Below are positions 1-9,277 of a DNA stretch of 64,000 nt, one piece after another. Below the pieces are notes generated by a model. It did no database searches. It saw only the letters and a list, made by a program, of their open reading frames with translations, and was not told the DNA's origin. The DNA lies in assembly GCF_001895205.1 (NCBI RefSeq), contig NZ_BDJF01000016.1, positions 186,001 through 250,000 on the forward strand. Reading direction: 5' to 3'. Within the stretch, counting starts at the first letter, position 1; the number at the start of each line of letters is the position of its first letter. Both the position numbers and the translations under genes were made by a program. Source of the stretch: Vibrio injensis. Its GTDB lineage: Bacteria > Pseudomonadota > Gammaproteobacteria > Enterobacterales > Vibrionaceae.

Positions 1-298
1 CACTGATCAACCCTTGTTTCTTCTTCGGTTTTTTAGCACCTATTGCGAGATAATATTTCTCAACCTTTCGCTTAGCAAAAGCCTGCGACAATTCACTGGC
101 TGCCGCCGCATTGCGGGCGAGCAGGAGCAAACCAGAGGTCATTTTATCTAAGCGATGCACCAAATACAGTTGTGTATCGCCACTTTGCTGCCCGATTTCA
201 TGCAGCAACATCGTCTCCCCATCATCTTTATGAACAGAAACATTAGGGTGTTTATTAACGACTAAAAAATCCGTATGCGTCACAACTATATCAAACAT
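1..298 (-). CDS. RluA-family pseudouridine synthase, N-terminal part (cut by window edge)
   Basis: I translated this partial frame by hand from the ATG at 298 back to the window edge, giving about 99 codons. It contains the RluA-family catalytic block HRLDKMTSGLLLLA, in which the aspartate is the nucleophile for uridine isomerisation in RNA. The frame opens directly with the synthase domain (MFDIVVTHTDFLVVNKHPN), with no S4 RNA-binding domain, so it resembles the short RluA-type enzymes rather than RluC or RluD. The C-terminal part is missing from the window. The RNA target cannot be told from this piece. The family call is secure; the substrate is not. Confidence 0.85.
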   Translation of the reverse strand, partial: MFDIVVTHTDFLVVNKHPNVSVHKDDGETMLLHEIGQQSGDTQLYLVHRLDKMTSGLLLLARNAAAASELSQAFAKRKVEKYYLAIGAKKPKKKQGLIS

Positions 299-510
299 GG
301 TATTTTCCGAATAAAAACGACATTCATCTACAGCGACTTCAGACTGTAGATTAAAAATAGATACCTAGGATCATAAAGCAACGACTAAGTTTCACCTAGG
401 TTTAGTTAATAAGCGAAACCGACGGTTTCTGTCGCGAACAAGGTGGAGTGATAGCTAGACGTTAGCGAATGCTGAAAGTTCATAACCACTTATTCAATAC
501 CCCATAAACA

Positions 511-538
511 CAAACACCGTCATAAAAGACGGTGTTTG
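511..538 (-). terminator. Hairpin terminator after the NSS transporter gene
   Basis: Perfect 11-bp inverted repeat, CAAACACCGTC and GACGGTGTTTG, around a 6-base loop. It sits 22 bases past the stop of the minus-strand transporter gene. On the minus strand it is followed by a moderately T-rich stretch, so an intrinsic terminator is likely. Confidence 0.65.
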
Positions 539-560
539 GGGAGAAAATTAAACGGGTTAT

Positions 561-1895
561 TTAGGCAAAAAAGACCAATAACATCAACACGGGGCAGACG
601 ATACGCACATACGTAGGCCAAATTTTCCAAAACCAGCTTTGTTCGATTTCTGGATAACCCTGCTTTAACTCATTGAGAATGTGGTTACGATGCCAAATCC
701 AACCGACCATTAAAGTGATCAAGAGAGCAATAATTGGTTGAGAATAAACGGTAGTAAATTGAATCACTAAACCAAATAAGGCCGAGAAATTAAATACAAT
801 CACCGCTGAAAATAACGTAACTAAACCTCCAATCCACAATACTGCCGAGCGGCGGCTCTGCTGCAACTCTTCAGTGGCACACGCCACGGGCACTTCAAGC
901 ATTGATATTGATGAAGTCAATGCAGCGATAACCATCAACAAGAAAAACACTAAACCGATCAAAGTACCAACGGTGCCCATAGTATCAAACATCGCCGGTA
1001 GAACCGTAAACACCAAAGTGTCTGAATTAAGTAACTCACCCGAGGCAGAAAAAATTTCTACGCCATTATGTTTCGCCACGAACATCGCAGGCAAGATCAT
1101 CAAACCAGCAATAAAAGCCACACCGGTATCAATCAGTGCCACTTGTGCTGCCGTTTTAGGAATGTTGGTTTCTTTTTTCAAATAAGAGCCATAGGTTGTC
1201 ATCACACACACACCTAATGACAGCGAGAAGAAGGCTTGTCCCATTGCACTAACAATCAGTTGCGGTGTTAAGTGGCTGATATCGGGTACTAAGTACATGG
1301 TTAACCCATCCCATGCGCCTGGCTGAGTAAAAATATACACCGTCAATAAAGCAAATAGGATAAATAACAGAGGCATTAGACGAGTTGACCACTTTTCAAT
1401 CCCATTCGCGACACCATTACTGACCACAAACATGGTTAGCGCCATAAAAGCCATCATCAGAATTAAGTTACGCTCAGTACCAAAACTGGTTAACCATTGG
1501 CTAGCACCCTCTATGCCTACCAATTCCAAACTGCTGCCAAATAATGACCCTAATAGCCAACCAGCAACAATCGCGTAAAAACTGAGAATTAAAGAGACGA
1601 CGACCATACCGACAACGCCAAGTAAGATGGCACCGAACTTGCCTTTTGGCCATACCGCACGAAACGAGCGTATCGGGTTAGATTGCCCATAACGCCCTAC
1701 GGTCAATTCGGCCACCAGCATAGGAAACGCTAATAAGAACACCATCAGTAAATAGACGATTAAAAAAACCGCACCACCGTTACTCGCTGCTTGAGTCGGA
1801 AATCCCCAAACATTACCCAAACCGACCGCAGAACCTGCTGCTGCCATAATAAAACCAAATCGGGAGGTGAATTGGCCTCGAGAACTACTCGCCAT
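561..1895 (-). CDS. Sodium-dependent transporter, NSS (SNF) family
   Basis: A 444-residue hydrophobic protein with about 11 predicted membrane segments. The N-terminus carries the hallmark of neurotransmitter:sodium symporters, with SAVGLGNVWGFP around residues 22-33 and a following TVGRYGQ. These residues line the sodium and substrate site in LeuT and MhsT. By family the protein imports an amino acid or related solute together with sodium across the inner membrane; the substrate cannot be read from sequence. It is a single-gene unit, divergent from the cardiolipin synthase gene and ended by a hairpin at 511-538. The length is normal for bacterial members. Confidence 0.9.
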   Translation of the reverse strand: MASSSRGQFTSRFGFIMAAAGSAVGLGNVWGFPTQAASNGGAVFLIVYLLMVFLLAFPMLVAELTVGRYGQSNPIRSFRAVWPKGKFGAILLGVVGMVVVSLILSFYAIVAGWLLGSLFGSSLELVGIEGASQWLTSFGTERNLILMMAFMALTMFVVSNGVANGIEKWSTRLMPLLFILFALLTVYIFTQPGAWDGLTMYLVPDISHLTPQLIVSAMGQAFFSLSLGVCVMTTYGSYLKKETNIPKTAAQVALIDTGVAFIAGLMILPAMFVAKHNGVEIFSASGELLNSDTLVFTVLPAMFDTMGTVGTLIGLVFFLLMVIAALTSSISMLEVPVACATEELQQSRRSAVLWIGGLVTLFSAVIVFNFSALFGLVIQFTTVYSQPIIALLITLMVGWIWHRNHILNELKQGYPEIEQSWFWKIWPTYVRIVCPVLMLLVFFA

Positions 1896-2240
1896 AAAAT
1901 AGATACCATCATGTAATTGTAAACGCGCTAATCGCCCTTAGTGTGTACAAAAAAATATACACCAAAACAAAGATCGACTATCAACGTGGATATAGCAAGT
2001 AAAACAGTTTAATTATAAAATTGGAAGTCCGAACCCTATAAATAAATACCAAGATAAAGCCTCTTTTGTCTATTTGGTGCTTTTTTGTTCGACCGATTGA
2101 TCATCTTACGCTCCTCAATCCCGTTCTTCTTTTAGCGATCACTTTTTTGCACAGTTCTGTTTCATATCACCTTTCGACCCTTCCTTCTCTGACGCTTTCC
2201 CTTTACTATCCACATAGACAACAATCAATACCGTGAGTAT
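1896..2240. other. Divergent intergenic region between the NSS transporter and cls genes
   Basis: 345 bases with no convincing gene. They must hold both divergent promoters. At 2048-2086 there is ACCAA, an imperfect stem, TTGGT, then GC and a run of six T on the plus strand. This looks like an intrinsic terminator although no plus-strand gene precedes it. The part from about 2090 to 2215 is pyrimidine-rich on the plus strand. Confidence 0.4.
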
Positions 2241-3695
2241 ATGGATAAGATTTATCACTTTTTAACGTTAGCAGGCATCGTGATTTATTGGCTACTGGTC
2301 GCAGGGGTCACTCTACGTGTTGTTCTTAAGCGAAAGGCCATGAGTGTTTCCCTCGCTTGGTTAATGATCATTTACATCATTCCTATTGTGGGCGTGATTT
2401 GTTATTTCATGTTCGGGGAGCTCAACCTTGGCCGAACTAGAGCCGAGCGAGCAAAAGAGATGTTTAAGCCGTTTGGGGAATGGTTTCGAACACTCAATGA
2501 CTGCCAAGCGCATATGCCTGAAACGATGGGCGCTCATATCTATAAAATTGATGAACTATGCAACCGTCGCATGGGAATTCCGGCGCTAAGCGGCAATACA
2601 CTCTCGCTACAAAACTCGCCTAATGAAATCCTCCATTCGATCATCGCTGATATCGAAAAAGCGCAACATAATATTCGCATGGAGTTTTATATCTGGTATC
2701 CCGGTGGTCTGGCGGATGCCGTTGGCTCGGCTTTAATTCAAGCGGCTAAACGCGGCGTCGATGTCAAACTGTTGCTCGACTCCGCAGGGAGCCCGAAATT
2801 TTTCCGTAGTCATTGGTACAAATTAATGCGCAGTTCTGGCATTCATGTGGTTGAAGCGCTGCAAGTCAGTCCTTGGCGGATGCTATTTCGCCGTTTAGAT
2901 CTTCGTCAGCACCGTAAAATTATCGTCATCGATGACAGCATTGCCTATACCGGCTCAATGAACATGGTCGACCCTGCGTTTTTTAAGCAAGACTCTGGCG
3001 TCGGGCAATGGATTGATATTATGGTGCGTATCACCGGACCTACCGTTAATGTCCTCTCGGCTATCCACTGTTGGGATTGGGAGGTAGAAACCGGGTCGCG
3101 GATGTTACCTAATGTTCCAGAGTGTCAACTCGATACAAGCCAACCCCAGCACCCGATACAAGTCGTGCCATCCGGACCGGGAATGCCCGAGCATTTAATT
3201 TTACAAGTATTGATTCTTGCTATGCATCAGGCTAATCAATCCGTACGGATTACTACGCCTTACTTTGTGCCAAGTGCTGATTTATTGGCCACGTTAAAAA
3301 TGACGGCACAGCGTGGGATTACGGTTGAATTGATTATTCCGCAAAAAAATGACTCAATGATGGTGCAATGGGCCTCTCGTTCATTTTACGAAGAGTTACT
3401 TGCAGCAGGCGTCACTATTTACGAATTTCATGGTGGATTACTGCATACCAAATCGGTCGTTATTGACGAAAAATTCTGTTTAGTTGGCACCGTTAACCTT
3501 GATATGCGTAGCTTATGGCTTAATTTCGAAGTCACGCTAGCCGTTGATGATCAAGAATTTACCCAACAACTCTATTGGCAACAACAAAGTTATATCAACC
3601 AATCACAAGCCGTCCAAGCCAGTGAGTGGGAGAAGCGATCCTTAGGTCATCGCTTTTTAGAGCGGGTCTTTTACCTGTTCAATCCTCTGCTGTAA
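2241..3695 (+). CDS. cls: Cardiolipin synthase (phospholipase D family)
   Basis: 484 residues. It joins two phosphatidylglycerol molecules to make cardiolipin and glycerol in the inner membrane. Two N-terminal membrane segments (about residues 7-27 and 38-58) are followed by two phospholipase-D catalytic motifs, HxK(x)4D, at H224/K226/D231 and H402/K404/D409. Both motifs are intact, each followed by the usual G-S/T-x-N. Length and layout match ClsA-type enzymes. The start at 2241 leads straight into the first membrane helix. The gene stands alone, 32 bases before metC on the same strand, so co-transcription with metC is possible. Confidence 0.95.
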   Translation: MDKIYHFLTLAGIVIYWLLVAGVTLRVVLKRKAMSVSLAWLMIIYIIPIVGVICYFMFGELNLGRTRAERAKEMFKPFGEWFRTLNDCQAHMPETMGAHIYKIDELCNRRMGIPALSGNTLSLQNSPNEILHSIIADIEKAQHNIRMEFYIWYPGGLADAVGSALIQAAKRGVDVKLLLDSAGSPKFFRSHWYKLMRSSGIHVVEALQVSPWRMLFRRLDLRQHRKIIVIDDSIAYTGSMNMVDPAFFKQDSGVGQWIDIMVRITGPTVNVLSAIHCWDWEVETGSRMLPNVPECQLDTSQPQHPIQVVPSGPGMPEHLILQVLILAMHQANQSVRITTPYFVPSADLLATLKMTAQRGITVELIIPQKNDSMMVQWASRSFYEELLAAGVTIYEFHGGLLHTKSVVIDEKFCLVGTVNLDMRSLWLNFEVTLAVDDQEFTQQLYWQQQSYINQSQAVQASEWEKRSLGHRFLERVFYLFNPLL

Positions 3696-3727
3696 TCGAC
3701 TAGGAAACTTTAGACAAGGACTCTGAC

Positions 3728-4924
3728 ATGTCACACAATAAAAAGACTCAATTGATCACTGCTGGTCGAGATAAAAAATGGACACAAGGTAGCGTCAACC
3801 CTCCGGTTCAACGCGCATCAACCATTGTTTTTGAGACGGTTGCCGATAAGCATCACGCGACCGTAAACCGAGCCAATAAGACTCTTTTTTATGGTCGCCG
3901 AGGCACCACCACTCATTTCGCCTTTCAAGAAGCGATGAGTGAATTAGAAGACGGTGCAGGTTGCGCACTCTACCCTTGCGGTGCCGCGGCGATCAGCAAT
4001 GCAATTCTGGCGTTTGTTCAATCTGGAGACCACTTACTCATGGTCGATACTTGTTATGAACCAACGCGCGATTTTTGTAACACCATACTCAAAAAATTTG
4101 GGGTTGAAACGACGTATTATGACCCGATGATTGGTGAAGGGATCAGCGCGCTTATCCAACCCAATACCAAAATTTTATTTACCGAGTCGCCTGGCTCTAT
4201 CACCATGGAAGTTCAAGATATTCCGACTTTAGCTCGTATTGCTCATCAGCATAATATCATTGTGATGATGGACAACACTTGGGCTGCTGGTCTTCATTTT
4301 TCGGCGTTACAGCATGGTGTTGACATATCGATTCAAGCGGCGACCAAATACATTGTTGGTCACTCCGATGTGATGCTTGGTACTGCCGTTGCTAAAGCGG
4401 AATATTGGGACCAATTACGTGAAAATAGCTACTTAATGGGCCAATGCATTTCACCTGATGATGCTTATTTAGGTCTTCGTGGATTAAGAACCTTAGCGGT
4501 CCGTTTAAAGCAACATCAACAAAATGCCCTTGCGGTGGCGAATTGGTTAGCCACTCATCCTTTAGTGGATGAGGTTCGTCATCCGGCATTCGCCAGTTGT
4601 CCGGGAAACGAATTTTTCCAACGTGATTTCACTGGTGGCAACGGACTTTTCTCATTTGTTCTTAAAACCAGCTATCCGCGTGCAACCACCGCTCTGCTCG
4701 ATGGTATGCAACATTTTAGTATGGGTTATTCTTGGGGGGGATTTGAAAGCTTAATTTTAGCGAATGAACCGAAAAGCTTTACCCAGTTACGAAGTGTCTC
4801 TCGACCCAATTTTGACGGGACTTTAATCCGTTTACATATTGGTTTAGAAGCGGTAGAAGATTTAATTGCTGATCTTGAACAAGGGCTTGCTCGCTATCAA
4901 ACCGTATTAGATTCGCGTAGCTGA
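3728..4924 (+). CDS. metC: Cystathionine beta-lyase
   Basis: 398 residues, a pyridoxal-phosphate enzyme of the Cys/Met metabolism family that cleaves cystathionine to homocysteine, pyruvate and ammonia in methionine synthesis. The cofactor lysine is K207 in the block [14 protein letters not shown], and the upstream DNTWAA segment holds the phosphate-binding region typical of MetC. The ribosome binding site AAGGA lies seven bases before the ATG. I prefer MetC over cystathionine gamma-synthase because of the overall resemblance to enterobacterial MetC, including [16 protein letters not shown] near residues 55-70. No met-box was searched for. Confidence 0.9.
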   Translation: MSHNKKTQLITAGRDKKWTQGSVNPPVQRASTIVFETVADKHHATVNRANKTLFYGRRGTTTHFAFQEAMSELEDGAGCALYPCGAAAISNAILAFVQSGDHLLMVDTCYEPTRDFCNTILKKFGVETTYYDPMIGEGISALIQPNTKILFTESPGSITMEVQDIPTLARIAHQHNIIVMMDNTWAAGLHFSALQHGVDISIQAATKYIVGHSDVMLGTAVAKAEYWDQLRENSYLMGQCISPDDAYLGLRGLRTLAVRLKQHQQNALAVANWLATHPLVDEVRHPAFASCPGNEFFQRDFTGGNGLFSFVLKTSYPRATTALLDGMQHFSMGYSWGGFESLILANEPKSFTQLRSVSRPNFDGTLIRLHIGLEAVEDLIADLEQGLARYQTVLDSRS

Positions 4925-4935
4925 ACATCCTGCTA

Positions 4936-4964
4936 GCCGATAACTGAACGATTGGGTTATCGGC
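4936..4964. terminator. Bidirectional hairpin between metC and tag
   Basis: Perfect 9-bp inverted repeat, GCCGATAAC and GTTATCGGC, 12 bases after the metC stop. Its right arm overlaps the last codons of the convergent tag gene. It has no strong T-run on either side. Confidence 0.5.
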
Positions 4965-5514
4965 ATGGACAACCCAAGAGGTGATCATTAACCATACCTA
5001 CCGCCTGCATAAAAGCATAGCATATCGTCGGTCCGACAAATTTAAAGCCCTGTTGCTTTAAATAATGGCTCATAGCACTCGACTCCTCACTGTAAGCCGG
5101 AACTTGATCTGCGCTTTGCCAATGATTGACTTTTGGCTCTCCGCCAACAAAAGACCATAATTTATCGCTCAATGACCCGTACTCATTCTGTATCGCTATC
5201 GCAGCACGAGCATTAGTAAACACCGACGCTATTTTTCCACGATGTTTAATCACATCAAACTGGCTCATGATCGATTCAACATCAGCATCATCGTATTGAG
5301 CTAATACGTTCAAGTCATAATTAGCAAACGCTTGCCGATAAGCTTGACGTTTTTTTAACACCGTTAACCAACTCAGGCCCGCTTGAGCGCCTTCTAAGGT
5401 GATGAATTCAAACAGTACCCGATCGAGATAGACAGGCCTACCCCATTCTGTATCGTGATATTCACGCTCAAGAGGGTGCTTTAGTGCCCATGGACAGGTT
5501 AAATTACTCGTCAT
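4957..5514 (-). CDS. tag: DNA-3-methyladenine glycosylase I
   Basis: 185 residues, the usual length of Tag. The enzyme excises 3-methyladenine from alkylated DNA as the first step of base-excision repair. The N-terminus has CPWALKHPLEREYHDTEWG, with the conserved Tag cysteine and the YHDxEWG block, followed by LFEFITLEGAQAGLSW, which contains the recognition-pocket Glu. The C-terminus has FVGPTICYAFMQAVGMVNDH and a final CPC cysteine pair; together with C7 and a histidine these form the structural zinc site of Tag. The start at 5514 has AGGTAACA just upstream. It converges on metC and is divergent from sap. Confidence 0.95.
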   Translation of the reverse strand: MTSNLTCPWALKHPLEREYHDTEWGRPVYLDRVLFEFITLEGAQAGLSWLTVLKKRQAYRQAFANYDLNVLAQYDDADVESIMSQFDVIKHRGKIASVFTNARAAIAIQNEYGSLSDKLWSFVGGEPKVNHWQSADQVPAYSEESSAMSHYLKQQGFKFVGPTICYAFMQAVGMVNDHLLGCPCR

Positions 5515-5803
5515 TGTTACCTACTCGTTGAATGTTTGGTTAAGCTCAAAGGATAAAATTATTCAGCTATACTGTGATGACCGAGAATAAAAAGCAATCG
5601 AATCGACAGGAGTGATAACTTTTCACGATGATTTTTGTAGTGCTTAAAATCGATACTCATCGTTCAAAGCTAAGCTCGAACGATCAACCACGCCTTGCCA
5701 AGGTATCAATTTTCCTCGAAAAGTATCTCTTCGCTTTACTTGGGTATGCTAGCACAGCAACTTCAAGTAGAATAAGCAGATCTTGCTTAGTCTCGTTGCT
5801 CAG
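5515..5803. other. Leader and promoter region of the sap operon
   Basis: About 290 bases between the divergent tag and sapA genes. A TATACT hexamer at 5569-5574 is a plausible -10 element for sapA; I did not find a matching -35 at normal spacing. A small inverted repeat (GTGATAACTTTTCAC) lies near 5612-5626. An open frame from 5628 has no ribosome binding site and no recognisable product. Confidence 0.3.
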
Positions 5804-7441
5804 ATGCGCACTTCTATTATGAATAGTTTATTACGATACACCATAGGCTTATCTGGCCTAATGTTGTTAATTGGATGTGGTGAAAGTATCGAACATCATC
5901 AAATCCGCCAATCTGGATTTGTCTATTGTGGGCAAGGTAGCCCTAGTACATTTAACCCTCAGTTGGTTGATAGTGGCATCACTTCCGAAGCTTTAAGTCC
6001 ACAATTGTATAATACCTTGCTAACCATAGAGCCAGATTCTCATGTCGTTCAACCAAGCCTTGCCAGTGAATGGTATGCTACCAATCAAGGCACCGAGTAT
6101 ATTTTTACTCTGCGTTCCGGCGTTGAGTTTCAAACCACACGCTGGTTTACTCCAACTCGGACATTAAATGCAGAAGATGTCGTTTTTAGTTTCAAGCGTA
6201 TTATTGACCCTACGCATCCGTTCCATAATATCAATAACGCTAGCTACCCTTGGTTTACGAGCTTAAATATCCCTAGTACCATCAAAGACGTCAAAGCGTT
6301 AAGCACTAATACAGTAAAATTTACCCTGACTCGACCAGATAATACCTTTTTGGCTAATATCTCTACAGCACACGCCGTTATCCTCTCTGCGGAATATGCA
6401 CAGCAACTGCAAACCCGCAATCAATTAGCAAATATTGACACCCATCCTGTCGGTACCGGACCATTCTATTTGGATGAATATCAACCCCTTGACCTGATTC
6501 GCTTACGTCGTCATCCGCACTATTGGAATGGACCAGCAAAAATGCAGCAAGTTGTTTTCGATATCTCCCAACGTGGTACCGGAACACTGGCCAAGTTATT
6601 GCGTCACGAATGTGACGTGTTAACATCACCCATTGCTAGTCAATTACCGATCATCGAAAATCAGCCACATCTTTCTCTCAGCTCTAAACCGGCGATGAAT
6701 ATTGCTTTTATCGCCGTGAATACTTCCCATCCGGCACTGAATGATGTTCGAGTACGTAAAGCGCTCAATTTTGCGATCAATCGGCAAAATATCTTAGATT
6801 CGGTGTACTACGGTACTGGCAGTATTGCTTATAACCTACTGCCGCCCAGCTCATGGGCCTATCAACAAGATACGGTACAAATTCGCTATGATCGTAACTA
6901 TGCACTCGCTCTATTACGTGAAGCTGGCGTATCATCAGGTTTGGAACTCACCATGTCGGTTCCTAATGAGCCTCGGGCCTATAACCCTAGCCCAAGAAAA
7001 ACGGCGGAGTTGATCCAAACTCAATTAGCCGAGGTTGGTATTACGCTACATTTGGTTACGGAAGATCGTCTACAGCGAGGTGAACTGTCACAACGTACCG
7101 AGGTCGATTTGCTGCTGACCGGATGGATTGGACACACCAGTGATCCGGATAATTTCTTACGCCCTTTGCTTTCTTGTAGTGCCAATCGCGCAGGACTAAA
7201 TGTCGCTATGTGGTGTAATGATGATTTTGATTTTCTCCTTGATCTGGCAAGGGAAGTTGAACGACCACGCTATCGGCTAAATCTTTACACTCAAGCACAA
7301 AACATCCTTAACCAAGAGTTTCCAATTATTCCTTTAGCGCATGGTAAACAATTTAAAGCGTACACAACCTCACTGTCTGGTTTTCAGCTAAGTCCGTTTA
7401 ATGTACAACCTTTCAATACTATCGAGAGGATCAGTCAATAA
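5804..7441 (+). CDS. sapA: Peptide-binding component of the Sap ABC transporter, predicted lipoprotein
   Basis: About 545 residues, solute-binding protein family 5 (OppA/DppA-like), the receptor of the SapABCDF transporter. The segment SGFVYCGQGSPSTFNPQLVDSG marks the start of the mature SBP_bac_5 domain. Starts are possible at TTG 5783, ATG 5804 and ATG 5819, none with a strong ribosome binding site. From 5819 the product begins with a short basic stretch, a hydrophobic segment and a lipobox LIGC, implying a lipid-anchored receptor. The stop overlaps sapB by one base (TAATG). Sap is linked by family knowledge to antimicrobial-peptide resistance or putrescine export; the substrate here is unknown. 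Confidence 0.88.
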   Translation: MRTSIMNSLLRYTIGLSGLMLLIGCGESIEHHQIRQSGFVYCGQGSPSTFNPQLVDSGITSEALSPQLYNTLLTIEPDSHVVQPSLASEWYATNQGTEYIFTLRSGVEFQTTRWFTPTRTLNAEDVVFSFKRIIDPTHPFHNINNASYPWFTSLNIPSTIKDVKALSTNTVKFTLTRPDNTFLANISTAHAVILSAEYAQQLQTRNQLANIDTHPVGTGPFYLDEYQPLDLIRLRRHPHYWNGPAKMQQVVFDISQRGTGTLAKLLRHECDVLTSPIASQLPIIENQPHLSLSSKPAMNIAFIAVNTSHPALNDVRVRKALNFAINRQNILDSVYYGTGSIAYNLLPPSSWAYQQDTVQIRYDRNYALALLREAGVSSGLELTMSVPNEPRAYNPSPRKTAELIQTQLAEVGITLHLVTEDRLQRGELSQRTEVDLLLTGWIGHTSDPDNFLRPLLSCSANRAGLNVAMWCNDDFDFLLDLAREVERPRYRLNLYTQAQNILNQEFPIIPLAHGKQFKAYTTSLSGFQLSPFNVQPFNTIERISQ

Positions 7442-8403
7442 TGTTTAGCTATACGTTTCGTCGCTTTAACCTCTTTGTGGTGACTTTATTTATTCTAACC
7501 TTAGTCGGTTATAGCCTACTGAGATTAGAGCCTAACGCCCATACACTAGAAGAAAACTATTGGTTAGGCTGGTGGTCTTATGTGCAAGATCTGGCTCGTT
7601 TTAATTTTGGTGTCAATAAAAGCGGTACACCAATCATAGAAGAACTGTGGGTCGTCTTTCCTGCCACTTTAGAACTGTGTCTCATCGCTTTTACGCTTGC
7701 TCTTGTGATTGGAATTCCTGTCGGCACCATTGCTGGAATGAAGCAAGGTAAATGGGTAGATACAGCGATCTCTTTTACCTCAATTTCTGGTTACTCTGCT
7801 CCGATTTTTTGGGTTGCACTGATGATGATCATGCTATTTTCCCTCAATTATGAAGCACTGCCCGTGGCCGGACGTTACGATTTGCTTTATCAGATTCAAC
7901 CCATTACTGGCTTTGCATTAATTGATGCCTTTCTTGCTCAAGGACCAGATCGTCATTATGCGCTGCAAAGTGTCATTGAACACATGATCTTACCTTGCTT
8001 AGTCTTAGCTTTAGCCCCAACCACTCAAGTGATCGGATTAATGCGCGCATCGGTTTCCAACATCATGACTCAAAACTATATCCGTGCCGCTCGTATTAAA
8101 GGGTTATCGTATTATCGAATTATCACCCAGCATGTTCTGCCTAATGCGATTCCACCGATTATCCCTAAATTTGGTTTTGAGCTCTCTAGCATGCTGACCC
8201 TGGCGATCATTACTGAATCGATTTTTAACTGGCCTGGTATTGGTCGATGGCTACTAGAAGCGCTCTCTAATAAAGATTATGTTTCCATGCAAGCAGGGGT
8301 AATTGTGATTGGGGTATTGGTATTAACCGCCAATATTTTATCCGATCTCGTCGGAACTCTCGTCAACCCTCTGATAAGGAAAGAGTGGTATGCTAACAAA
8401 TAG
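7441..8403 (+). CDS. sapB: Sap transporter permease SapB
   Basis: 320 residues, a binding-protein-dependent permease of the oligopeptide (DppB) type. It has an N-terminal membrane anchor, then five further membrane segments. The cytoplasmic EAA loop is seen in the stretch YIRAARIKGLSYYRIITQHV near residues 218-237; this loop docks onto the ATPases SapD and SapF. The length equals enterobacterial SapB. The ATG overlaps the sapA stop by one base and the 3' end overlaps sapC by 14 bases, so translation of the five genes is probably coupled. Confidence 0.93.
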   Translation: MFSYTFRRFNLFVVTLFILTLVGYSLLRLEPNAHTLEENYWLGWWSYVQDLARFNFGVNKSGTPIIEELWVVFPATLELCLIAFTLALVIGIPVGTIAGMKQGKWVDTAISFTSISGYSAPIFWVALMMIMLFSLNYEALPVAGRYDLLYQIQPITGFALIDAFLAQGPDRHYALQSVIEHMILPCLVLALAPTTQVIGLMRASVSNIMTQNYIRAARIKGLSYYRIITQHVLPNAIPPIIPKFGFELSSMLTLAIITESIFNWPGIGRWLLEALSNKDYVSMQAGVIVIGVLVLTANILSDLVGTLVNPLIRKEWYANK

Positions 8404-9277
8404 TATTTACCAAGAAGAGCACATCCCTACTCAATTTGAGCGTTTTTGGCGGAGTTTCAAAGCCAATAATCTCGCAATGTTTGGATTGTGGTGTTTGTTA
8501 ATCATCCTCTTTCTCACGCTGACTTCCTATTGGATCACGCCTCACGATCCTCACAGTCAATCCGGTGAATTACTGATGCCGCCATCTTGGGATCCTAGCG
8601 GAACCGTTAAATTCTTTTTAGGCACTGATGACTTTGGGCGTGATATTTTATCTCGCTTGATTGATGGATCTCGCTCAACGTTGGGCGCAGGATTATTGAT
8701 TACTTTTATCGCAGCACTGATAGGATGTTTAATTGGAGTCTTAGCCGGAATGACTAAAGGGCTGTTATCAAGCACTCTCAATCATTTATTAGATACGGTC
8801 ATGTCTATCCCTTCCTTGCTACTGGCGATAATCTTCGTCGCTTTTTTAGGCCCTGGAGAATTTAATGTCTTACTGGCGATCGGTTTGGCTTTAATTCCAC
8901 GTTTTGTTCGCTCGGTCTATATCGCTGTGCATAACGAGGTAGAGAAAGATTATATTTTGGCCGCTCGTCTTGATGGAGCGAGCGATATTTACCTCTTGTG
9001 GTATTCCATTTTACCTAACGTACTGCCCGTAATTGCGGCAGAGATAACGCTGGGACTTTCAGTGGCCATTTTAGATATTTCTGCCCTCGGTTTTTTAGGT
9101 CTAGGTGCTCAATCACCCAGTACCGAATGGGGAGCCATGCTCGGTGATTCCGTCGAGCTGATTTACTTAGCACCTTGGACAGTAACCCTACCCGGTATCG
9201 CGATTATGTTTACCGTGGTAATGATTAACTTAGTCGGCGAAGGCGTGCGTCAAGCCTTAAACGCAGGAGTGGAATAA
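8390..9277 (+). CDS. sapC: Sap transporter permease SapC
   Basis: 295 residues, DppC-type permease with an N-terminal OppC_N segment, including a membrane helix at about residues 28-48, followed by a periplasmic stretch with the family block [21 protein letters not shown]. The EAA loop ([20 protein letters not shown]) is near residues 189-208. It pairs with SapB to form the inner-membrane pore. The start lies inside sapB (14-base overlap) and the stop overlaps the sapD start (TAATG). Confidence 0.93.
   Translation: MLTNSIYQEEHIPTQFERFWRSFKANNLAMFGLWCLLIILFLTLTSYWITPHDPHSQSGELLMPPSWDPSGTVKFFLGTDDFGRDILSRLIDGSRSTLGAGLLITFIAALIGCLIGVLAGMTKGLLSSTLNHLLDTVMSIPSLLLAIIFVAFLGPGEFNVLLAIGLALIPRFVRSVYIAVHNEVEKDYILAARLDGASDIYLLWYSILPNVLPVIAAEITLGLSVAILDISALGFLGLGAQSPSTEWGAMLGDSVELIYLAPWTVTLPGIAIMFTVVMINLVGEGVRQALNAGVE

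Noticed and set aside
363..400. Direct repeat ACCTAGG (363-369 and 394-400), each containing the palindrome CCTAGG, with a nearby GAAACC-GAC-GGTTTC hairpin
   Set aside because: Too short to call a regulatory element without comparison; it may be part of the promoter of the RluA-type gene.
5628..5822. 64-codon frame upstream of sapA
   Set aside because: It lacks a ribosome binding site, is low in complexity towards its end and overlaps the sapA start region.
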